Assembly: GCF_000590925.1 (NCBI RefSeq)
Contig: NZ_CP004372.1
Span: 3,453,001-3,517,000, forward strand
Length of the DNA stretch: 64,000 bases
DNA from: Roseibacterium elongatum DSM 19469
Lineage (GTDB): Bacteria > Pseudomonadota > Alphaproteobacteria > Rhodobacterales > Rhodobacteraceae
Direction: 5' to 3'
Shown here one piece after another: positions 53,441 through 62,042 of this stretch (its first letter is position 1; each line of letters opens with the position of its first letter). Below the pieces are notes generated by a model. That model worked only from the letters and a program-made list of their open reading frames with translations, was not told the origin of the DNA and ran no database searches. The translations under genes and the position numbers were made by a program.

Positions 53441-55075
53441 ATGGGCTGGATGAAGGACGAGACCGGGCTTGAGAAACGCGCGGCCAATTTCGTGCCGTTG
53501 ACGCCGCTGTCGCATCTGCAACGCGCGGCCCAGATCTATCCCAACCGCACCGCCGTGGTCGATCGCGCCTTTCGCACCACCTATGCTGAACATACCGGCC
53601 GCGTGACGCGCCTTGCCTCGGCCCTTGCGCGCCGCGGCGTGCATCCGGGCGATGTGGTCGCCGCCATCATGCCCAACACCTACCCCCATGTCGAAGCGCA
53701 TTTCGGCGTGCCCGCCTGTGGCGCCATCCTCAACTCGATCAATATCCGCCTCGATGTGGGCACGATCAGCTACATCCTCGATCACGGCGAGGCCAAGGTG
53801 GTGCTGTGCGACACGCAGTTCCTCGGTACGGTCGAGGCCGCCTTGAAGGAGATGGAGGCCGAAAACCTGCCCCTGATCGTCGAGGTGCCGGACGAGGCGG
53901 CCGGCTATCACGCAAGCGGCCGTCACGTGACCTACGAGCAGCTCTTGGCCGAAGGCGACCCCGAGTTCGAATGGATCCTGCCCCAGGATGAATGGGAATC
54001 CATCGCGCTGAATTACACTTCGGGCACGACCGGCCGGCCCAAGGGTGTCGTCTATCACCATCGCGGGGCCTACCTGATCTCAATGGGCACGCCGATTTCC
54101 TGGCGCATGACGCTCTACCCCCACTACCTGACCATCGTGCCGCTTTTTCACTGCAACAACTGGTGTCATGTCTGGACGATGCCCTTGGTCGGCGGCACCA
54201 CCGTCTGCTGCCGCGAGATCACGGCCAAGAACATCTACGACGCCATCGCGGACGAGGGTGTGACCCATTTCGGCGGCGCGCCCATCGTGTTGAACATGAT
54301 CGTCAACGCCAAACCCGAGGAAAAGCGCGCCTTCGACCACACGGTCGAGGTGTTTACCGCCGGTGCGCCGCCCGCCGCCGCGACGCTTGCGGCGATCGAG
54401 ACGATGGGCTTCAACATCACGCAGGTCTACGGGCTGACCGAAACCTATGGTCCGGCGACTGAATGCACCTTCAAGGACGGTGTCTGGGACGTGCTGGAGG
54501 GGGCCGACCGCGCCACCGTCAAGGCCCGTCAGGGCGTGGCCATGCCGCAGATGGACCACATCACCGTCATGGACCCCAAACATATGGAACAAGTGCCGAT
54601 GGATGGCGCCGCGCTTGGCGAGATCATGATGCGCGGCAACGCGGTGATGAAAGGGTATTACAAGAACCCCCGCGCCACCAACGAGGCGTTTCGCGGCGGC
54701 TATTTCCACACCGGCGATATCGCCATGCAGCACCCCGACAGCTACGTACAGATCGCCGACCGCGCCAAGGACATCATCATCTCGGGCGGCGAGAATGTCA
54801 GCTCGGTCGAGGTCGAGGGCGCGCTGATGCACCACCCCGCCGTGCTGCTATCGGCGGTCGTGGCCAAACCCGACGAGAAATGGGGCGAAGTGCCTTGTGC
54901 CTTTGTCGAGTTGAAGGACAGCGCCGAAGCCAGCGAACAGGAATTGATTGAATTCGTCCGTCAGCGCCTTGCCGGTTTCAAGACGCCCAAACATGTGGTG
55001 TTCCGGGATCTGCCGAAAACCTCGACCGGAAAGGTCCAGAAGTTCGAGCTGCGCAAGGCCGCCGCGACGTTGTAA
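53441..55075 (+). CDS. acyl-CoA synthetase (AMP-forming; DmdB/FadD-like)
   Basis: 544 residues from ATG 53441, after GGAGGGG. ANL motifs are YTSGTTGRPKGVVYHHRGAY (P-loop), QVYGLTETYGPATECTF (A5), YFHTGDIAMQHPDSYVQIAD (A7), DIIISGGENVSSVEVE (A8) and LPKTSTGKVQKFELRK (catalytic Lys). Length and motifs fit the group that includes methylmercaptopropionate-CoA ligase and medium-chain acyl-CoA ligases. It could supply acyl-CoA to the upstream beta-oxidation operon, but it is separated from it by the Hint-like island. Confidence 0.9.
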   Translation: MGWMKDETGLEKRAANFVPLTPLSHLQRAAQIYPNRTAVVDRAFRTTYAEHTGRVTRLASALARRGVHPGDVVAAIMPNTYPHVEAHFGVPACGAILNSINIRLDVGTISYILDHGEAKVVLCDTQFLGTVEAALKEMEAENLPLIVEVPDEAAGYHASGRHVTYEQLLAEGDPEFEWILPQDEWESIALNYTSGTTGRPKGVVYHHRGAYLISMGTPISWRMTLYPHYLTIVPLFHCNNWCHVWTMPLVGGTTVCCREITAKNIYDAIADEGVTHFGGAPIVLNMIVNAKPEEKRAFDHTVEVFTAGAPPAAATLAAIETMGFNITQVYGLTETYGPATECTFKDGVWDVLEGADRATVKARQGVAMPQMDHITVMDPKHMEQVPMDGAALGEIMMRGNAVMKGYYKNPRATNEAFRGGYFHTGDIAMQHPDSYVQIADRAKDIIISGGENVSSVEVEGALMHHPAVLLSAVVAKPDEKWGEVPCAFVELKDSAEASEQELIEFVRQRLAGFKTPKHVVFRDLPKTSTGKVQKFELRKAAATL

Positions 55076-55157
55076 GCGGGCGGCGGCTTCTCAGATTGAG
55101 GGACAGCCCGCAAGGGGCTAGTCTTGCGCCCAAAGAACGACAGGCAGGACGCCCGCG

Positions 55158-56180
55158 ATGACCGCGCTGCAACAATACCGTCGGCTCGAGGCGCTCGGCC
55201 TCTGGCGGGAAAACGCTGCCGATCAGCGGCGCGAGGTCGTCGTGTCCCTGGGCGATGCAACGCTGGTCGTATCCACCGCGCATGAAACCGCGCTGACGCA
55301 TTGGTCGCTGGCCGCCGTCGAACGGTTGAATCCGGGCCGCATTCCCGCGCTCTACAGCCCCGGTGCCGACAGCACCGAGCGGCTGGAAATCGAGGACCCC
55401 GACATGATCGAGGCCCTCGAAAAGGTTCTTGCCGCGATCCGGCGTTCGGGCCCGCATCCGGGGCGTTTGCGGTGGCTTTTGGGGGCCGGGTTCGGGCTGG
55501 GTGCCCTGGCGCTGGCCGTCTTCTGGTTGCCCGAGGCCCTGACACGGCAGACCGTCGCCCTGCTTCCCGAAGCCAAGCGCGCCGAGATCGGGGGGGCCCT
55601 GCTCGACGAGATGACGCGCCTTGCGGGTCAGCCCTGCACGGCACCACGCGGCCTTGGCGCGCTGCGCGATTTGACGGGGCGGGTGTTCCCCGGCCCCAAT
55701 GCACCCGAGGTGGTGGTGCTGCCCGCGACCATCCCCGACACGATCGCCCTGCCTGGTAACCTGATCGTCATCTCGGCCGCGCTGGTCGAGGATCACGAGA
55801 CACCCGAGGTTCTGGCCGGCTACCTGCTGGCAGAAGAGGCGCGTCGGCGCGCCGTCGACCCGATCCACGCCCTGCTGACCGAGGCAGGGCTGACCGTGAC
55901 CTTTCGCCTCCTGACGACGGGCCTGATCGCGACCGAGCCGTTGGCCGAATACGCAATGACATTGCTGAGCCGTCCCGAAGCGCCCGTACCGGCCGCGAAG
56001 CTGATCGCCCTGTTCGACGAGGCGCGGATCTCGACCCAACCCTATGCCTTTGCCCGAGACGTCTCGGGCGAAACTGTCCTGCCCTTGATCGAAGCGGACC
56101 CCTTGCGCAACGCCGACCGCGCGCCGCTGCTCAGCGATCAAAGCTGGGTCAGCCTGCAAGAGATCTGCACACGGTCCTGA
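55158..56180 (+). CDS. single-pass membrane protein with degenerate M48-like peptidase region
   Basis: 340 residues. A soluble N-terminal region (1-100), one membrane helix (LLGAGFGLGALALAVFWLPE, about 112-132), then a C-terminal domain. Within it, DTIALPGNLIVISAALVEDH followed by EVLAGYLLAEEARRR parallels the M48 peptidase pattern 'A-x-ALPGG-x-I-x-V..GLL...DELAGVLAHEIAH'. The HExxH zinc motif is replaced by AEEAR. It is therefore either an inactive M48 homologue or an unrelated membrane protein with coincidental similarity. No operon partner is evident. Confidence 0.55.
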   Translation: MTALQQYRRLEALGLWRENAADQRREVVVSLGDATLVVSTAHETALTHWSLAAVERLNPGRIPALYSPGADSTERLEIEDPDMIEALEKVLAAIRRSGPHPGRLRWLLGAGFGLGALALAVFWLPEALTRQTVALLPEAKRAEIGGALLDEMTRLAGQPCTAPRGLGALRDLTGRVFPGPNAPEVVVLPATIPDTIALPGNLIVISAALVEDHETPEVLAGYLLAEEARRRAVDPIHALLTEAGLTVTFRLLTTGLIATEPLAEYAMTLLSRPEAPVPAAKLIALFDEARISTQPYAFARDVSGETVLPLIEADPLRNADRAPLLSDQSWVSLQEICTRS

Positions 56181-56208
56181 CGCGGCCCGCCGCGGGTCGC
56201 GCCCGCCC

Positions 56209-57129
56209 TCAGGAGTCGGAGCCGGGAACCGGCGGCATTAGGTTGCGCTCGTCGGACCCTGCGCGCACCACGCGGACACGCGGTTCCGGTTCGGCCGCGA
56301 CCAGCCGACGGGGCACCGTATCGGTCCAGATCATGGCCATCTCGGCCTCGCCCGAAATGTGGCGAATACCGCGCATCGGGTTGATGCGACCATCCTGCCA
56401 GACCTGCACATAGCCGTCCGGGATCACCTGGTCGGGCGCGGGCGGCGGCTGAATACGGGCCGCGACATGGCCCGTGGGACTGACGCGTTCGCCGTTATAG
56501 GTGACCGGGTTCAAACGGGCACCCGGCCGGTTCAGGCCACGGGCCGCATCGCCGGGATGCACGGCCTGCGGGCCACAGCGCACACCCGGCCCCGACAGGT
56601 ATTGCGCGGTCAGCCCGGTCATTCCGGGACAGGTCGTCTGGTTTCGGGGGGCTGCGGGCACCTCGACCGGCTGTAGGGTCGGACGGGTGGCCGATGGGCC
56701 CGGCAGAACCCGGATGCCCGGCGTGCTGACCGCGGCCGGCGTTTGCCGGATCACGGTACGCGGCTGCGTGGGCGCCGCGCTGCGCGGCGCCGCAGCCATG
56801 GTCGTGGGCGCCCCACCGATGACGGTCACGCCCGGGCCCGGATTGGCCGGATCGGCCGCCCCCCGCGCCGGACCGGCCCCGGCCACGCGCGTGGGCTGAT
56901 AACCACAGAGTTGCCGCCGGTCACGCCCGACACGGGGCACCCATTCGGTGCTGCTGCCGAAGCCGACGCGCACGAACACGCAGCCTTGGCTGTCCACGTA
57001 TTGATCGGCCCGAAAACTGCTTGGCGGTGTTTCGGCCGGCACAGCCTGTTGTGCAAACGACGCGCCCCCCGTCGTCAGGGCCGCGACAAGGCCCAAGACG
57101 GTGGCGCGGATGAATCGAGTGTTCCGCAT
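56209..57129 (-). CDS. secreted hypothetical protein, Pro/Ala-rich
   Basis: 306 residues with a Sec signal peptide (MRNTRFIRATVLGLVAALTT, cleavage after ASFA). Next comes a short Cys-containing module YVDSQGCVFVRVGFGSSTEW with VPRVGRDRRQLCGYQPT, which is recurrent in Rhodobacteraceae exported proteins (from memory). A long Pro/Ala/Thr-rich linker leads to a C-terminal region with a 'GYVQVWQDGRINPMRGIRH' segment. It is likely periplasmic or cell-envelope associated, and some relatives carry SPOR domains, not seen here. Function is unknown. Confidence 0.65.
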   Translation of the reverse strand: MRNTRFIRATVLGLVAALTTGGASFAQQAVPAETPPSSFRADQYVDSQGCVFVRVGFGSSTEWVPRVGRDRRQLCGYQPTRVAGAGPARGAADPANPGPGVTVIGGAPTTMAAAPRSAAPTQPRTVIRQTPAAVSTPGIRVLPGPSATRPTLQPVEVPAAPRNQTTCPGMTGLTAQYLSGPGVRCGPQAVHPGDAARGLNRPGARLNPVTYNGERVSPTGHVAARIQPPPAPDQVIPDGYVQVWQDGRINPMRGIRHISGEAEMAMIWTDTVPRRLVAAEPEPRVRVVRAGSDERNLMPPVPGSDS

Positions 57130-57198
57130 GCAAGCCCCCCAGGATTGCTACCCGTGAGAGTGGCGCAACATTCCATGCAAGTAAAGGTGCAACAACGA

Positions 57199-57831
57199 TT
57201 ATTTCGTTCCGTACATCCGGTCTCCGGCATCGCCGAGGCCCGGAACGATATAGCCATGGTCGTTGAGATGATCGTCAAGGGCGGCGGTGACGATGGGCAC
57301 GTCGGGATGCGCCTCCTTCATGCGGGCGACGCCCTCGGGGGCGGCCAGCAGGCACAGGAACCGGATATTTTTGGCGCCGGCCTCTTTCAGCATGTCGATC
57401 GCCGCGGCCGAGGAATTGCCCGTCGCCAGCATCGGATCGACCACGATGGTGATGCGATCCTCGAGCGCGTCGGGCACCTTGAAATAGTATTTCACCGGTT
57501 GCAGCGTCTCGGGGTCGCGGTAGAGGCCGACAAAGCCCACCCGCGCGGCCGGCACAAGATCGAGGATCCCGTCGAGCAAGCCGTTGCCCGCCCGCAGGAT
57601 CGACACCAAGGCCAGTTTCTTGCCCTCGATCATGGGCGCGTCCATCGGACAGAGCGGCGTCTCGATCCGGTCGGTCGTCATCGGCAGTTCGCGCGTCACC
57701 TCGTAGGCCAGCAGATGCGCGATCTCGCGCAGAAGCTGGCGGAAGGTCTTGGTCGAGGTCGTCTTTTCCCGCATCAGCGTCAGCTTGTGCTGCACGAGCG
57801 GATGCTCGACCACGGTGAGATGTTCGGTCAT
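57199..57831 (-). CDS. upp: uracil phosphoribosyltransferase
   Basis: 210 residues. [20 protein letters not shown] is the standard Upp start, followed by [20 protein letters not shown] (uracil/phosphate loop), the PRPP-binding [20 protein letters not shown] and the C-terminal [19 protein letters not shown]. It converts uracil plus PRPP to UMP. It is last in the nucleoside salvage operon, joined to add by an ATGA overlap. Confidence 0.97.
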   Translation of the reverse strand: MTEHLTVVEHPLVQHKLTLMREKTTSTKTFRQLLREIAHLLAYEVTRELPMTTDRIETPLCPMDAPMIEGKKLALVSILRAGNGLLDGILDLVPAARVGFVGLYRDPETLQPVKYYFKVPDALEDRITIVVDPMLATGNSSAAAIDMLKEAGAKNIRFLCLLAAPEGVARMKEAHPDVPIVTAALDDHLNDHGYIVPGLGDAGDRMYGTK

Positions 57832-58811
57832 GTCCTGTCCCCCAGTTTCTTGCGGATCGTGTCCTTGGTCGCGGCATCGCAAAAGGCCGCGTCGATGGCG
57901 GTTGCGTTGATTTCGGCGAAGTCCTCTTCGCCCCAACCGAAACTGGCTGCAAGCCTCTCGTACTCGGCCGTCATGGTGGTGTGGAAAAAGGGCGGGTCGT
58001 CGGTCGAGACCGTCACCTTGACGCCGCGCGCCCGCAGCCGTTGGATCGGATGGGCGGACCAGGTCGGATAAACCCCAAGCGCCACATTCGATCCGGGGCA
58101 GCATTCCAGCACGATCCCCTGCTCGGCCAGGTCATCGACCAGCGCCAGATCGTCGATGGCCTGCACGCCATGGCCGATCCGGTCCGGGCGCAGCGCCGCG
58201 AGCGCGTCGCGCACCGAGGCCGCACCCCCCCATTCGCCCGCATGCACCGTCAGGCGCAGACCCGCCTCGCGCGCGCAGTCGAACGCCCAGATGAAGTCAG
58301 AAGGTTGTCCCTTCATCTCGTCGCCCGCCATGCCGAAGCCCGTCAGCCAGTCGCCTGCCGTCTCGGCGGCGCAGATCGCGATGGGTTTCGCCGCCTCGGG
58401 GCCGAAATGGCGAATGCAGGTGACGATGCCGCGCAGGGTGATCCCGAGATCGCGCTCGGCCCCGTCCGCCGCCTCGCGGATGGCCAAAAGATACTCGCGC
58501 CACGCCGCGACATCGCCACCGCCGCAGAAATCGGGGCTGAGAAAGGTTTCGGAATAGACCACGCCATGGGCCGCGCTTTCCTCGAGCACGGCACGGGTCA
58601 GGCGGGCGTAATCCTCGGGGCTGGTCAGAACGCTGGTGGCGGCCTCATAGACGCTGAGGAAATGGACGAAATCTCGAAAGGCATAGCTTCCGTCCTCGCG
58701 GAAGATGCCCGACAGGTCCACGCCCTTTTCCCCGGCCAGCCCACGGATGAAGGACGGCGGGGCGGCCCCCTCGTGATGCAGGTGCAATTCGACCTTGGGG
58801 ATCTGTCTCAT
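57828..58811 (-). CDS. add: adenosine deaminase
   Basis: 327 residues from ATG 58811 ([15 protein letters not shown]). Zinc ligands are the His pair of ELHLHHEG, the His of [11 protein letters not shown] and the Asp of [12 protein letters not shown]. The His in RIGHGVQAI completes the site. It deaminates adenosine and deoxyadenosine to the inosine forms. The upstream ATG at 58871 is excluded because ATG 58811 overlaps the TGA of the 52-residue membrane protein. Confidence 0.95.
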   Translation of the reverse strand: MRQIPKVELHLHHEGAAPPSFIRGLAGEKGVDLSGIFREDGSYAFRDFVHFLSVYEAATSVLTSPEDYARLTRAVLEESAAHGVVYSETFLSPDFCGGGDVAAWREYLLAIREAADGAERDLGITLRGIVTCIRHFGPEAAKPIAICAAETAGDWLTGFGMAGDEMKGQPSDFIWAFDCAREAGLRLTVHAGEWGGAASVRDALAALRPDRIGHGVQAIDDLALVDDLAEQGIVLECCPGSNVALGVYPTWSAHPIQRLRARGVKVTVSTDDPPFFHTTMTAEYERLAASFGWGEEDFAEINATAIDAAFCDAATKDTIRKKLGDRT

Positions 58812-58966
58812 GCGCCGATGGCCCAGCCGATGAAGGCGATGATGAACCCGAACCAGACCGCGCCGCGCCACGCCGTGCGCGGCCGCCCGATCAGCGGGCC
58901 GATATAGCGCACCGCCAGCGTGACAACGACAAAGGTCATCACGAAATAGATCTGTTCAGAGGTCAT
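58808..58966 (-). CDS. 52-residue two-helix membrane protein inside the nucleoside operon
   Basis: A small ORF reading MTSEQIYFVMTFVVVTLAVR, then a polar hinge (GPLIGRPRTAWRG) and a second helix ([17 protein letters not shown]). ATG 58966 overlaps the deoB stop and its own TGA overlaps the add ATG, both as ATGA. This makes it very likely to be translated. Two helices with a basic loop suggest a membrane hairpin. It may assist a nucleoside transporter or anchor operon enzymes, but no function is known. Confidence 0.8.
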   Translation of the reverse strand: MTSEQIYFVMTFVVVTLAVRYIGPLIGRPRTAWRGAVWFGFIIAFIGWAIGA

Positions 58967-60180
58967 CGCCCCTCGCAAAAACTCTCACCCGGCCCCTTTG
59001 CCGGGATGCCCAGATGCGCCGCGACCGAGGCCGCGACATCGGCAAAGGCCCGGATGCCGATCTGCCCGGAATAGGGCCCTTTGGCCAGCACCGGCACCCG
59101 TTCGCGGGTGTGATCGGTGCCGCTCCATGTCGGGTCATTGCCATGATCGGCCGTCAGGATCATCAGGTCATCGGGCCGCATCGCGGCAAGAACGGGGCCG
59201 ATGGCGGCGTCGAACCATTCGAGATGGCGCGCATAGCCCGACACATCGCGACGGTGGCCGTAAAGACTGTCGAATTCGACGAAATTGGCAAAGGTCAGGC
59301 TACCCTCGGGGGCGGTGGCCACGCAGTCGGCCAGATGCGCCATCAGGGTGCGATCCTCGCCTTTCAGGACCTCGTCCACCCCCTGCCCGGCAAAGATGTC
59401 GCGGATCTTGCCGATGGCGATGGTCTTGCGCCCTGCGCCTTGCGCCCAGTCCAGCAGGGTCGGTGCAGGCGGCGTCATCGCATAATCGTGGCGGTTGCCA
59501 GTCCGTGCATAGCTGCCCGGTTCGCCGATGAAAGGCCGGGCGATCACGCGGCCCACGCGGCGGTCATGCAGCATCGGCGCAAGGCCCTCGCAAAGCTGCA
59601 GCAATCGATCAAGCCCGAAACTTTCTTCATGCGCGGCGATCTGGAACACGCTATCCGCCGACGTATAGCAGATCGGCCAGCCGGTTTTCTGGTGCTGGTC
59701 GCCCAGGCGCGCGATGATCTCGGTGCCGCTGGCGTGGCAGTTGCCAAGAATCCCGTCCGCACCCGCAAGGCGCTTGACCTCGTCCACGATGTCGTCGGGG
59801 AACGCGGGCGTCTGATCGGGGAAATAGCTCCAGTCCCAGGGCACCGGCAGACCCGCCAGTTCCCAGTGCCCAGAGGGCGTATCCTTGCCGACGCTGACCT
59901 CTTGAGCCGCCCCCCAGAGCCCAACCGGATCGGCATCAAGCCCCTCGCCCCGCGCGCCGGAGGCAAGACGCAGCGCCGCGCCCAGGCCCAGCGCGTCCAG
60001 ATGCGGCAGATGGAGGGGGCCGCTGCGCCCCTCTTCGGCGGCACCGGTGGCGCAGGCCGCCGCGATATGACCCAGCGTGTTGGCGCCGGTATCCGGCCTG
60101 TCGCCATTGAAGAACCGGTCCGCGTCAGGGGCCCCGCCAATGCCGACACTGTCCATCACCACCAGAAACGCGCGGGGCAT
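58963..60180 (-). CDS. deoB: phosphopentomutase
   Basis: 405 residues of the alkaline-phosphatase superfamily. It starts MPRAFLVVMDSVGIGGAPDA (metal-binding Asp). The metal-site segment DDLMILTADHGNDPTWSGTD, followed by HTRERVPVLAKGP, and the nucleophile region KDTPSGHWELAG (Thr) are intact. It interconverts (deoxy)ribose-1- and -5-phosphate, passing sugar phosphates from nucleoside phosphorolysis to central metabolism. ATGA overlaps occur at both ends. Confidence 0.96.
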   Translation of the reverse strand: MPRAFLVVMDSVGIGGAPDADRFFNGDRPDTGANTLGHIAAACATGAAEEGRSGPLHLPHLDALGLGAALRLASGARGEGLDADPVGLWGAAQEVSVGKDTPSGHWELAGLPVPWDWSYFPDQTPAFPDDIVDEVKRLAGADGILGNCHASGTEIIARLGDQHQKTGWPICYTSADSVFQIAAHEESFGLDRLLQLCEGLAPMLHDRRVGRVIARPFIGEPGSYARTGNRHDYAMTPPAPTLLDWAQGAGRKTIAIGKIRDIFAGQGVDEVLKGEDRTLMAHLADCVATAPEGSLTFANFVEFDSLYGHRRDVSGYARHLEWFDAAIGPVLAAMRPDDLMILTADHGNDPTWSGTDHTRERVPVLAKGPYSGQIGIRAFADVAASVAAHLGIPAKGPGESFCEGR

Positions 60181-61490
60181 CAGCCTATCCTTTCATGTAT
60201 CAGCGGCGGCGGGGCCACGGCGGCATCCTCCAGCGTGAAAGCCTTGCGCAGGTCGTCGGCGATGGCGCGGCCCGCCTCTTCGCTGGCTGCATAGATGCGG
60301 CACAGCGGCGTTTGCGGATCGACCTTGTCGCCAAGGCGCACGATGTCGGAGAGGCCGACCGCGGGATCGACCCGGTCGCTCTGCCTCAGGCGACCGCCGC
60401 CCAGATGCACCACCGCTTCGCCCAGCGCCCGCGTGTCGATGGCCGAGACATGACCGCTCTGGCCCGGGTGCAGATCCAGCATGACGGGGGCCGCCGGCAA
60501 GCGGTCGCGCCACCGCTCGACGAAATCGATCGGCCCCCCAAGGGCTGCCACCATCTCGCCAAAGACCTCGGCGGCTTGCCCATCGGCCAGCGCATGGGCG
60601 ATGCGCGCCTCGCCATCCGCCGCGTCAGCGGCCAGACCGCCAAGGGCCAGAACCTCGCCGCCCAGCGCAATTGTGACACGGGCCAGATCGGTGTTCTGAT
60701 CGCCGCCGGTCATTGCCTGCATCACCTCGATCACCTCGAGGGCATTGCCCGCGGTGCGCGCCAGCGGCTGGTTCATGTCCGTCACAAGGGCCGAGGTCAT
60801 GCACCCTGCCCCCTGTGCGGTGCTGACCAGCGATTGCGCCAGGGCCAGCGCGTCGGCGGGGTCGGCCATGAAGGCGCCCGAGCCGACCTTCACATCGAGG
60901 ACGAGCGACTCGAGCCCGGCCGCCAGTTTCTTGGACAGGATCGAGGCGGTGATCAGGTCGATCGACTCGACCGTGCCGGTCACGTCGCGGATGGCATAGA
61001 GGCGCTTGTCGGCAGGCGCGATATCGGCGCTGGCCCCGACGATGGCGCAGCCGATATCGGCCACGATCTCCTGCAGATCTGCGACCGAGACCTGCGTCTG
61101 GTAGCCCGGTATCGCCTCGAGCTTGTCCAGCGTACCGCCCGTATGGCCCAGACCGCGCCCTGAAATCATCGGCACATAGGCCCCGCAGGCCGCAAGCGCT
61201 GGGGCCAGCAGCAGCGACACCGCATCGCCGACGCCGCCGGTCGAATGCTTGTCGACCACGGGGCCATCGAGATCCCATTTCAGGACATCGCCGGTTTCCC
61301 GCATGGCGGTGGTCAGTTGCACGCGCCCCGCCTCGCCCAGCCCCCTGGCACAGACGGCCATGGCAAAGGCCCCGGCCTGGGCATCGGTGACATCGCCCGA
61401 GGCCAATCCTTCGGCGAACCAGGCCAACTCGGCCTCGGTCGGGCGAGCGCCGTCGCGCAATTTCGCAAGGATGGCGCGGGCGTCGGTCAC
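60180..61490 (-). CDS. deoA: thymidine phosphorylase
   Basis: 436 residues from GTG 61490 (reads VTDARAILAKLRDGARPTEA), chosen because this codon overlaps the cdd stop (GTGA). An ATG further upstream lies inside cdd. Signatures are KHSTGGVGDAVSLLLAPALA, MISGRGLGHTGGTLDKLEAI (phosphate/nucleoside binding) and LVTDMNQPLARTAGNALEV. It cleaves thymidine and deoxyuridine to the base and deoxyribose-1-phosphate. Confidence 0.96.
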   Translation of the reverse strand: MTDARAILAKLRDGARPTEAELAWFAEGLASGDVTDAQAGAFAMAVCARGLGEAGRVQLTTAMRETGDVLKWDLDGPVVDKHSTGGVGDAVSLLLAPALAACGAYVPMISGRGLGHTGGTLDKLEAIPGYQTQVSVADLQEIVADIGCAIVGASADIAPADKRLYAIRDVTGTVESIDLITASILSKKLAAGLESLVLDVKVGSGAFMADPADALALAQSLVSTAQGAGCMTSALVTDMNQPLARTAGNALEVIEVMQAMTGGDQNTDLARVTIALGGEVLALGGLAADAADGEARIAHALADGQAAEVFGEMVAALGGPIDFVERWRDRLPAAPVMLDLHPGQSGHVSAIDTRALGEAVVHLGGGRLRQSDRVDPAVGLSDIVRLGDKVDPQTPLCRIYAASEEAGRAIADDLRKAFTLEDAAVAPPPLIHERIG

Positions 61491-61897
61491 GTTGCGCCCC
61501 CCGCGACATCCATGTGCCCGGCGTCGAAGCGGCCCGGCAGCAACTGGGCCACGGTCATCGACAGCGTCGCGCCCGAGGTTGTCGCCATGGTCACCACCAC
61601 ATCGCCGGCGGCGAATTCGGCGATCTTCTGGCGGCACCCGCCACAGGGCGGCACGGGCGCGGATGCATTGGCGATCACGGCGATCTCGGCGATACGCGTG
61701 TCCCCCGCGGCGATCATGGCCGCGATGGCCCCCGCCTCGGCACAGGTGCCTTCGGGATAGGCCACGTTCTCGACATTGCAGCCGACATGGACATGCCCCT
61801 CGACCGAGCGGAGCGCCGCCCCGACCTGAAAATCCGAATACGGCGCATAGGCCCGTGCCCGAACGGCATTCGCCGCGTCGATCAGCTTGTCGGACAT
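61487..61897 (-). CDS. cdd: cytidine deaminase
   Basis: 136 residues from ATG 61897, preceded by GGAAGGGCGGG. The zinc site is complete: CNVENVAYPEGTCAEAGAI contains the catalytic Cys-Ala-Glu, and APVPPCGGCRQKIAEF the two further Cys ligands. It deaminates cytidine and deoxycytidine to the uridine forms. It is first in the operon, so the promoter should lie in 61898-62042 or further upstream. Confidence 0.96.
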   Translation of the reverse strand: MSDKLIDAANAVRARAYAPYSDFQVGAALRSVEGHVHVGCNVENVAYPEGTCAEAGAIAAMIAAGDTRIAEIAVIANASAPVPPCGGCRQKIAEFAAGDVVVTMATTSGATLSMTVAQLLPGRFDAGHMDVAGGAT

Positions 61898-62005
61898 GTC
61901 CCGCCCTTCCCCGTCACTACCTTTTCGCGGCAGTTTGGAGAACGGCTTGGGCGAGTGCAAGGACAAGCCCATGCTCCGTCGGGGCACCGGGCCATGAGCG
62001 CATGC

Positions 62006-62026
62006 GCCCCGGCCTGCGACCGGGGC
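62006..62026 (-). terminator. GC-rich hairpin downstream of prpE
   Basis: GCCCCGG (62006-62012) and CCGGGGC (62020-62026) pair perfectly across a seven-base loop, 17 bases beyond the prpE stop. There is no following T-run on either strand, so it is at best a weak or rho-assisted terminator. It separates prpE from the cdd operon. Confidence 0.35.
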
Positions 62027-62042
62027 ACCCATGGGCGACGAT

